64,000 nucleotides of DNA, from contig CAWEDV010000007.1 of assembly GCA_963807975.1 (NCBI GenBank), positions 62,001 through 126,000 of the forward strand. The letters run 5' to 3'. Below the pieces are notes generated by a model, which was not told where the DNA came from, made no database searches, and saw nothing but the letters and a program-made list of their open reading frames with translations. The position numbers and the translations under genes are program-made. Below, piece by piece: positions 46,417 to 53,149 of the stretch (position 1 is its first letter; each line of letters starts with the position of its first letter). The stretch is from JAACFF01 sp963807975. GTDB lineage: Bacteria > Chloroflexota > Anaerolineae > Promineifilales > Promineifilaceae.

Positions 46417-47556
46417 CTACCAGGATCCCGCTGCCCATGATGGCCAGCCAAAATCACAGCGACTGACCTGAAGCTTGGGACGATCCCAACAAAAAAAGCC
46501 GCTCGTTCTGGCTCGGGGATCCAGTACCATCGCCACATGCCAGATCTGCGTAAAGAAATTCTGATGAATGAACAGATCCATGCCTGATAAGAAGATTCCA
46601 AATCCAGGATGGGTATGGTACCAACCAACCATAACGGCCGTATCATCAGGATAACGCTGCATCAAAGTGTCATTGAGATAACGCCAGCTCTCTGGTGTAT
46701 AAGTCACGCTCGCCCCTTGCATGACCGTATACTTGGCCACAATTGTGTCGATAATATGGACCAGGTACCGGCCGTCTGGCTGTTTTTCCGGTCGGGGACC
46801 GACCAATACGCCAGCCACTTCGCGGTTCATACTGCTTAAGGCATGAGCCTGGGATGCACGCAACGCCGGCTCATCCATAAGGATGTCCACCGCCGCTGAT
46901 GTCGGATGCCCATATGGCAGCTGCTGACCGGCAACCCGGACACGCGCCTTGCTTGGAATGATGTCGGGAACAGTCGGCACCGTTTTGGCAGGCTTTTCAA
47001 CCTTTTCTGATATCTCCTCTTCGATCTCCGGATATACCAGTTCAGTCTCAGCAACAGCAACATCGGCCTCAACTGCCTCAGGCTGCTCTTCCATTTCTTC
47101 CTCAACAGCCGCTTCCGTCTCCTCAACAACTGTCAACTCATCGGCAAAAAACAAGGGTTCTTCCACTTCTTGTTCTTCTTCCGCCTTGGCATCACCTTCT
47201 TCGGCACGCTCGTCATCTTGCTCCTGGATTGGAGCCGGTAGCACAAGCAGATAAAGGGTCCAATCTTCAACAGCTTCGCTCGGATCGCTGCTCAGCACAA
47301 CCTCAACCCCAACCGCTTCATCATCATCCAAAGCTGGCAGACTGATAGATTCATAGGTCTCCCATGCCTCTTTTTCCAACTCGGCCGCATACGCTCGTAG
47401 GTCGGCCAGGGTACAGTCCGCCAGCAGCTTTGTACGCCCCTCAACGAACAGCGCATCCCCAGGCGTAAGAACGACAGGGACGGTGATAGATTCCCCATCT
47501 CCAGGCAAGGAGATTGTGATCAACGCTGCATAAGTCAGATTGTCTGTGTCAGACAT
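46417..47556 (-). CDS. JAMM/MPN isopeptidase with acidic linker (soluble)
   Basis: 379 aa in three parts. An N-terminal alpha/beta domain (about 1-100) is of unknown kind. A Glu-rich linker (about 105-200) is nearly all Glu, Ala, Val and Asp. The C-terminal JAB1/MPN domain (about 205-379) has a complete JAMM motif: Glu246, His314-x-His316-Pro, Ser324 and Asp327. Such enzymes cut isopeptide bonds made by ubiquitin-like conjugation or trim precursors. Because the ubiquitin-like protein here already ends in Gly, deconjugation is the more likely job. It follows the second JAMM gene after 74 bases. Confidence 0.85.
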   Translation of the reverse strand: MSDTDNLTYAALITISLPGDGESITVPVVLTPGDALFVEGRTKLLADCTLADLRAYAAELEKEAWETYESISLPALDDDEAVGVEVVLSSDPSEAVEDWTLYLLVLPAPIQEQDDERAEEGDAKAEEEQEVEEPLFFADELTVVEETEAAVEEEMEEQPEAVEADVAVAETELVYPEIEEEISEKVEKPAKTVPTVPDIIPSKARVRVAGQQLPYGHPTSAAVDILMDEPALRASQAHALSSMNREVAGVLVGPRPEKQPDGRYLVHIIDTIVAKYTVMQGASVTYTPESWRYLNDTLMQRYPDDTAVMVGWYHTHPGFGIFLSGMDLFIHQNFFTQIWHVAMVLDPRARTSGFFCWDRPKLQVSRCDFGWPSWAAGSW

Positions 47557-47630
47557 AGTTTATAACCAGGTGGCCCGCTTCCCGGACGCTACCTCATATG
47601 AAGGCTCAGCCGCAGGAACGCCACGAATAA

Positions 47631-48872
47631 TTAGGGAGTTATTTCAATTGCAATTGCACAAGGGGGTGACCCCGCTAGGCGGATTTTATTCCTATCGACG
47701 GCCGATAAGCGCATCTCGTAATTTCCAGCCGTGACTGATTCTGTATTCCAGTTCGCCAGTTGGCCGAGTTTTGTACCCCTGCGGCTTTCCTCTACCAGAA
47801 ACCAAGTGGTGCTCTCCACCGGGCGCACATTTACCTGATAGCCTGCCGCATCATTGATCACAGCCGTGCCCATTACCTCAATTATTGAGCCGCTGCGTGC
47901 CCGAGAACCCGTTAAGGGTGCCAAAATACGCAGGCTTGGATCAGGGCAATAAGCCGCATTGCTGTCCACCAGTGCTTCATCCGCCAGAACAATAACCATA
48001 TTCTGCAGACGATCTACTTCACGCGTGAGGGGCATCACCCATCCGAACAACAAGAATACACTCAGCATCAGCCCCAATATCCCCACGACAAATCCCGCAT
48101 ACCTCACGCCAGGCAAGTTGACATTATTGCTTGGGGGCAGGTATACCCGGCTCTGATCCTCCAAGTCCACTTCTTGCTGCCCGTATTCATACGGATGATC
48201 CCATACCGCCGCGCGTACCACCTGCCATTCCAAAAGTGTATAGGGCTGCAAATCATGCAATTCATAAAACCCTTCATAAGGATGTAGAGAACCGGCTTTC
48301 CAACCGAATACTCCAGCCTCCTTGCGGATTGGATCAACCACCATACCCACATGCCACGGGAGCGTAAAAGCAGCCGAATGAACAATCACATCATCGCTGG
48401 AATAGAAGACACCCAGATCAGGATGCGTATGAAACCATCCTACAATGTCCAAATCTGGATAGCGTTCGTCGCGGTCCTTATGTAGCTGCGACCAGGAATC
48501 AGCCGTGAAGGTGAAATGGAATGGGCCATGATCGTCGGTCACCGCTGGAATAGCGGCGCGAACTTCTACAAAAGTCCTTCCATCACTGCGGAAAGCATGG
48601 CCTAGCATTGCTCCGCCAACTTCACAATCCAGGTTACTATTACTGTGCGCAGCAATTTGTCTCAATGCCAGCTGCGACAGAATAACGACAACCTCTTGCT
48701 CCGCAGGGAACCGCCCATGCCGTACACTTATCTCCTCGAGATCAGGCGCTTCCTGAATGGGCAAATTGGCCAGCGCATACTCCGCCTGCACATCGAAGCC
48801 CGCTGCCTCTTGCTGCTCATTTCCTTGATCAGCCGGATGTTCTTCCTCAGAGTATGTTGATGCCGAAGTCAT
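47631..48872 (-). CDS. Membrane-anchored JAMM/MPN isopeptidase
   Basis: 413 aa from the ATG at 48872, preceded by GAGG at good spacing inside the E2 gene; an ATG at 48884 is the alternative. The JAB1/MPN domain (about 55-240) has Glu84, His148-x-His150-Pro, Ser158 and Asp161. One transmembrane helix lies at about 258-280. A short coiled segment and a C-terminal beta domain (about 310-413, beginning ILAPLTGSRARSGSI) follow. If the JAMM part is cytoplasmic, the beta domain lies outside. It overlaps the E2 stop by 26 bases, so the two are translated together. Confidence 0.85.
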   Translation of the reverse strand: MTSASTYSEEEHPADQGNEQQEAAGFDVQAEYALANLPIQEAPDLEEISVRHGRFPAEQEVVVILSQLALRQIAAHSNSNLDCEVGGAMLGHAFRSDGRTFVEVRAAIPAVTDDHGPFHFTFTADSWSQLHKDRDERYPDLDIVGWFHTHPDLGVFYSSDDVIVHSAAFTLPWHVGMVVDPIRKEAGVFGWKAGSLHPYEGFYELHDLQPYTLLEWQVVRAAVWDHPYEYGQQEVDLEDQSRVYLPPSNNVNLPGVRYAGFVVGILGLMLSVFLLFGWVMPLTREVDRLQNMVIVLADEALVDSNAAYCPDPSLRILAPLTGSRARSGSIIEVMGTAVINDAAGYQVNVRPVESTTWFLVEESRRGTKLGQLANWNTESVTAGNYEMRLSAVDRNKIRLAGSPPCAIAIEITP

Positions 48873-49380
48873 CAGATTCCTCATCCCCGAGGATGATCAT
48901 TTCCGTGATGGATTGCCCCTTCAAATTCCGTGTATCTACTGGAAATAGCCCCTTGTTGCGCAGAGTCCAGGTCGCGGCTCTTGAATTCATGGGATCTTTT
49001 GGATCAAAGTTCTTATACTGGATCATTTCACCCAGCGTTAAGAGCAGTTCATCCAAAGTTTTCGCCGGCCACCAGGCACCGATGCATACCGCCCCGGTGA
49101 CATGAATGTTCGGGTGGAAAATGGGTGTCATCCATTTCAGCTGCGGCTGCTTGAGTGGATACTCAGCATGCAGATAAATGCTTACTTCATGGTTGTCACG
49201 GTAAACAGGCCGGCCTGAGGGCAGCACCTTTTCCACACCTTTACAGGTGAAGCGGATCAGGTATTTCTCTGGCGGGCTGCCTTCCGTTGCCCCTACATGA
49301 ATAAGATCGCTGCGATCTACCAGATTGCGGATGCGACCGTAATCATTGCGCAGCCGGGTCTCGCGAATATCAAAAGACAT
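48847..49380 (-). CDS. E2-like ubiquitin-conjugating enzyme
   Basis: 177 aa UBC fold. The ATG at 49380 is chosen because GGAG lies eight bases before it; the longer frame begins with an unsupported TTG. The core matches eukaryotic E2s closely. YPLKQPQLKW (about 74-83) comes first, then the oxyanion-hole motif His89-Pro90-Asn91. The candidate active-site Cys99 stands eight residues after the Asn, as in Ubc4/UbcH5. Trp-Trp-Pro at 103-105, then TLDELLLTL, and Asn132 with Ala135-Ala136 in the crossover helix complete it. Three residues are missing between the Cys and the WxP. It accepts the ubiquitin-like protein from the E1 and passes it on. Confidence 0.88.
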   Translation of the reverse strand: MSFDIRETRLRNDYGRIRNLVDRSDLIHVGATEGSPPEKYLIRFTCKGVEKVLPSGRPVYRDNHEVSIYLHAEYPLKQPQLKWMTPIFHPNIHVTGAVCIGAWWPAKTLDELLLTLGEMIQYKNFDPKDPMNSRAATWTLRNKGLFPVDTRNLKGQSITEMIILGDEESDDFGINIL

Positions 49381-49472
49381 ATCTGTTTCTCCAGGAACAG
49401 AGGAGGGAAGACCAAAGACGATGATCTCACCGTCTTCACCCTTCCCCAAGATATCTAGTTACGAATTGTGAC

Positions 49473-49739
49473 TTAGCCGGCCGTAATTTGTGGGAACAGG
49501 CTCAGAATATCATCTTCATTCACACCAGCATCGCTTAATGATTCATCATCCCCTAGACGCTTGCCTGAAGCACGGTGATCAAGCCGATACGTAATCGGAT
49601 TGGCACCCTGGCTCGTGGGTAAACCCATTTTGCTCACAAGGGCTGGAATCAGACGACGCATAGGAACGTCATCAGGAAGTTCTACCGGGGTCTTCTTTGA
49701 GCCGGTGGGATCATAGATGATTACTTTAGTGCTTGCCAT
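49473..49739 (-). CDS. YukD-like ubiquitin-like protein, conjugation-competent C-terminus
   Basis: 88 aa, beta-grasp fold. Strand-helix-strand pattern: VIIYDPTG, LPDDVPMRRLIPALVSKMGL, then YRLDHRASGKRLGDDESLSDAGV, close to YukD/EsaB. The protein ends FPQITAG: the C-terminal residue is a bare Gly, so no peptidase trimming is required before E1 adenylation. YukD relatives in type VII secretion loci are not conjugated, but here E1, E2 and JAMM genes adjoin. GGAGG precedes the ATG. A 163-base gap separates it from the E1 gene. Confidence 0.85.
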   Translation of the reverse strand: MASTKVIIYDPTGSKKTPVELPDDVPMRRLIPALVSKMGLPTSQGANPITYRLDHRASGKRLGDDESLSDAGVNEDDILSLFPQITAG

Positions 49740-49902
49740 TTGAAAAAACCTCCATGGTTTATTGTCATAAAATCTACATTAAACATTACGCAGATCATGA
49801 ATTATAGTTGCGATTCTTAAGGAATATTGTGCTCTTTTCGCTATTTTTTGTTGTTGACCTTGTGCCGATTTGAGATCGTCAACCTATTATCAAACAACGG
49901 CC
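49740..49902 (-). promoter_or_regulatory. Possible internal promoter and operator of the ubiquitin-like protein
   Basis: This is the longest gap in the cluster. TATAAT (49806-49801, minus strand) is a perfect -10 with a weak -35 (ACAATA at about 49830-49825). An inverted repeat GTTGAC/GTCAAC (49853-49858 and 49878-49883, 19 bases apart) lies further upstream. A dedicated promoter would allow the modifier to be made in excess over its enzymes. Confidence 0.4.
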
Positions 49903-51078
49903 TTAAGAAAACCTCAAAAACGTCTCCTTATCACCTGTAAGCTCATAGTACACGCTTTCCTGCTCATTTCGAGCCCGGACGATATCGAGCGCTGGAACAT
50001 CAACCTCATCCAGAGTCCGGTCCAGGAAATCTTCATCCCCACTGATACGGTGGGTAAGAATCATTTCCCGGCGAGCACTGCAATTTGGGCATACTGCGCT
50101 GCTGTCAAATAAGCGAGCCATGCGCTTGAATACTGGCTCCTCATTCCCACATTGGTCACATTTCATCCCTACGACCAATTCACCATTAAATTCTAACATA
50201 GCTTCGGCCCCGAGTCGTTCCCGAGCTATTTCCAGAAGTTCCGCCAGCGTCGTCTTATCTGATCGAACCTCTGGTAATTCAATGATGGGATCGAGCTTGA
50301 AATGGCTCATACACATCTCTTTTACAGGGTATTCAGTTGTGTATACATCGTTGGTCAGACCATTGATCATCATTGCTTTGCCCGCTTGGACCTCCATTCC
50401 ATGAATCAGTTTCAATGCTTCCTGGGTTTGGAATGCCGCGACAATTGAGGCGCTGGTCGGTGTGGTAGCCACCTTACCCAAAAGTAGATTATCGCGAGCC
50501 AGCAGCGGGCATGAGTAACGCAAGCCAATCATCTGGTAATCAAAATCCGTCAGCGTGCACTCGTAACAAGCGCCATCTCCCGGCCAAAATACTCGTACGC
50601 TGCCCATCAGCTCCTGGATTGCGCCGTCTACCCAGGGGCGATCAACTGCCCAACTGGCACGGTTGATTGAAAGTCGCGCCTCCCGATTGTCCAAGCAGCC
50701 GACAATCGCATCGACATGGCGGAAAACACCCATCCCCATTTCGAAATTGATATCCCCATGCCACGCCTTAACCTTGACATCAGGATTCAAGTCCTTAACC
50801 GCTTCAGCCGCGGCATCAACTTTTCGCTGGCCATTGTTCTTTTCCCTGAACAATACCGACCGGCTCAAATTGCTGTCTTCAATCGTATCAAAATCTGCGA
50901 TGAAAATATTCCCAATGCCCATCAACGACAGGTTTTTAATTACTTCGTTCCCTAAAGCACCCGCTCCAACCACCAAGACTGTGGCCTCGCGTACCACTTC
51001 CTGTCGCCACCAGCTTATGTAACCGAAGGTATGGTAGCGGTCTTTGTCGGGATCGGTTATTACAATTGTGTCACTCAT
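49903..51078 (-). CDS. E1-like ubiquitin-activating enzyme (ThiF/MoeB family)
   Basis: 391 aa. The adenylation domain has GAGALG at 38-43, Asp62 and Asp64, Arg73, Lys86 and Asp130. A zinc knuckle is formed by Cys171, Cys174 (GACYEC), Cys256 and His259 (CMSH), matching the MoeB/UBA3 position. The likely thioester Cys is Cys190 in RYSCPLL. Residues 260-391 form an extra domain that contains a second zinc ribbon (Cys307, Cys310, Cys330, Cys333), possibly inserted in a ubiquitin-fold domain that binds E2. It activates the YukD-like protein with ATP and hands it to the E2. It lies 62 bases after the CAP gene. Confidence 0.88.
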   Translation of the reverse strand: MSDTIVITDPDKDRYHTFGYISWWRQEVVREATVLVVGAGALGNEVIKNLSLMGIGNIFIADFDTIEDSNLSRSVLFREKNNGQRKVDAAAEAVKDLNPDVKVKAWHGDINFEMGMGVFRHVDAIVGCLDNREARLSINRASWAVDRPWVDGAIQELMGSVRVFWPGDGACYECTLTDFDYQMIGLRYSCPLLARDNLLLGKVATTPTSASIVAAFQTQEALKLIHGMEVQAGKAMMINGLTNDVYTTEYPVKEMCMSHFKLDPIIELPEVRSDKTTLAELLEIARERLGAEAMLEFNGELVVGMKCDQCGNEEPVFKRMARLFDSSAVCPNCSARREMILTHRISGDEDFLDRTLDEVDVPALDIVRARNEQESVYYELTGDKETFLRFS

Positions 51079-51140
51079 AAATACTTACCAGTTTAAATCA
51101 CTTTTTAGCGTAAATAGTAACAAGCATGTTGGTATTCACG

Positions 51141-51809
51141 CTATACAACCTTGCCATAAAGAGCAATAAAGTTTTGGGTCAAGATCAATGTTCCGCTGAC
51201 ATCATAAGCAGCGCCAATACCCACATGCGACCAAATCGGGTTAAGCAAGTTACCCCGGTGGTTTGCCAAACGTCGCGGTTGGTTCATAAATGCCTTATGC
51301 ACCTCGTATACACCTTGATCGCTGTGACTTGCTGCACCATAAACCACGCCAATGTTTTCTCCACAAGCTATATAATTGATGCCATTACGATCAATGCGCT
51401 GCGCTACCTTAACACCTTCTGGAGACGTATGCTCCACATATTGGCGTTTGAGCATATCCGCCGAATGCCCTCGCGCAACGGCTGCCAGGTCATTGTTCCA
51501 ACGCAGATTGGGACTGCCCAGCCAGCGTGGCAAATGCGCCTGACGAGCACTGTTTACCAGGCCAAACATAAGCGTTTCCAATTCCGTAAGATTGGGTTCA
51601 CCCGGAGGCTGAGCCAAAATCGGATTAAGGTCCGCTTCCGTAACCTTCAACACCGTAGATTGCCGCCCAGATGGTGCCGGGGCATGCGTCTGTTCTGGTG
51701 GCATATCTTCAAGGCTGATCTGGATGACTGCTGGGGTCGGTGGGCTCTCCTGCACTTCTTGCAAGACGCGCTCAATATCCTCTTCGGTCAGTTTCAGCCG
51801 GTCACTCAT
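51141..51809 (-). CDS. CAP-domain (SCP/PR1) protein without signal peptide
   Basis: 222 aa. The N-terminus (1-75) is acidic and Pro-rich, with two copies of a short motif: KLTEEDIERVL at about 6-16 and KVTEADLNPIL at about 56-66. The CAP domain follows (about 75-222), with the family's His in ARGHSADM, Glu in EHTSPEG and CGENIG, and a His in WSHVGIGAAY. CAP proteins are usually secreted; here no signal peptide is visible, so it appears to act in the cytoplasm or to need another route. It could be a substrate or adaptor of the modifier system. Confidence 0.78.
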   Translation of the reverse strand: MSDRLKLTEEDIERVLQEVQESPPTPAVIQISLEDMPPEQTHAPAPSGRQSTVLKVTEADLNPILAQPPGEPNLTELETLMFGLVNSARQAHLPRWLGSPNLRWNNDLAAVARGHSADMLKRQYVEHTSPEGVKVAQRIDRNGINYIACGENIGVVYGAASHSDQGVYEVHKAFMNQPRRLANHRGNLLNPIWSHVGIGAAYDVSGTLILTQNFIALYGKVV

Positions 51810-51869
51810 GATAATATGGCTTGGATGGTTTCTGGAACGTTTGATCCGGACGGTCTGTCCCTACAAAGA

Positions 51870-53081
51870 TCACACCGCTTTTAAGCTCCGGTAAAATGGC
51901 AGTTCAAACTCAGTGCGGTCCGCATTCAGGGTAATTGACTTCCGTTCAATCTCACCGCTCATATCACGAGGCCAGGTAACATCCACATCATAGGTTAAGC
52001 CAGAATGTTCCGGAACAGGCAGTTCGCAAATGAAGTTCCCTTCTCGAGTCGTTGTACCGGCCACGTGGCTTTTAATACCTTTGCAGGTTACACGAACCTG
52101 TAGACCATATAAACCTGCGCCATCTGGATGCTTTTGTACCTTTACCCGTAATTTGGTGATCTTCATCGACTCACGGCTGCGAGCGAATTTTTTCCGAACT
52201 GAATCAGCGAATGAAGGGCCAGGAGCAACCGTAGCATTGGGCGTTACCACCTGCGTCGGCGCTTGTTGAACTGATCTCGTTTGATCAGCCGTGATCCGTA
52301 TCGGTGACCTGTGTGCAGTTGCCGGGTCTGGCTCAGTCAGATCATCGCTGGTAATCTTGATTGGTGCACCACGGGTCACATCGGGTGCCACGTAGTTTCC
52401 CTCCGCATCCACCTGCAATGTTTCGCTGGCCATCTCCGGATAGTTAACCGGGATAGGAGGCCGGTAATGGGGCGGCAAAGGCGCTTGCTCACCAGCCGCT
52501 TCTAGCTCGTCCAGCGTCGCCGGGCCTCTATCCAAGGATCCAGCCGTCTGTGCCAATTTCTTGCCCAACTTGTCCCGCTCCGTTGCGCTGCGCTGTACTT
52601 GCAGGCGAACGAACGCTGCCGCTCGCTTTAGCACCTGTCCTGCTGGACTATACGCGCTTGGGGGAGTAGCTGGATCAAGTTGAAACAATGGATAACCACT
52701 CTTCCAGGCAAAGGAAGCCACAGCCAACGAGAGCCATTGTCCTACCTCTAGTGGTTCATTTAATGCACTCGCTGCCGATGTTGCTGCCATAGCAACCACT
52801 TCGTCACTTTCCGCCAGCTCACTATCCTTCAGGAGATCGTAAAGAGCAATACGCACGCCTGCCTCTTGCGCCATTAATCGCTCAAAGCTGTGGCGAGTCG
52901 GATCGTCGAGTAAATCAGAAGCGCGCAGCAAAGCCCTGGCGCGAGATTCCGTAAAGTCAGGAACAGATTCCTCACTTTGGTTCAGATCAGTTACCAACCA
53001 TACCAGCAGCCGCTCCGCAAAAAAGTATAAATGATTACTGTCTGGTATAAGTTGAATCAATTCCAAAGCTGCATTCTGCAT
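51870..53081 (-). CDS. Unknown protein with helical N-terminus and C-terminal beta domain
   Basis: 403 aa. Residues 1-170 are helical, beginning MQNAALELIQLIPDSNHLY. A Pro-rich middle (about 195-290) carries the sequences PIKITSDDLTEPDP and PIRITADQTRS, which resemble the motif repeated in the CAP and zinc proteins. The last 110 residues look like an immunoglobulin- or transthyretin-like beta sandwich (LYGLQVRVTCKG, EGNFICELPVPE). There is no signal peptide and no known catalytic motif. By position it is a scaffold between the GTPase and the conjugation enzymes. The role is unknown. Confidence 0.6.
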   Translation of the reverse strand: MQNAALELIQLIPDSNHLYFFAERLLVWLVTDLNQSEESVPDFTESRARALLRASDLLDDPTRHSFERLMAQEAGVRIALYDLLKDSELAESDEVVAMAATSAASALNEPLEVGQWLSLAVASFAWKSGYPLFQLDPATPPSAYSPAGQVLKRAAAFVRLQVQRSATERDKLGKKLAQTAGSLDRGPATLDELEAAGEQAPLPPHYRPPIPVNYPEMASETLQVDAEGNYVAPDVTRGAPIKITSDDLTEPDPATAHRSPIRITADQTRSVQQAPTQVVTPNATVAPGPSFADSVRKKFARSRESMKITKLRVKVQKHPDGAGLYGLQVRVTCKGIKSHVAGTTTREGNFICELPVPEHSGLTYDVDVTWPRDMSGEIERKSITLNADRTEFELPFYRSLKAV

Positions 53082-53149
53082 ACTTTGTACCTCTCAGATA
53101 AGTGGCTGCCGTCAAAATTGGCAGCCACTTCTACACTTCGTATCCAGCC

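Noticed and set aside
49473..49739. EsaB/YukD subunit of a type VII secretion system
   Set aside because: No WXG100 protein, EssC-type ATPase or EsaA is nearby, whereas E1, E2 and JAMM genes are.
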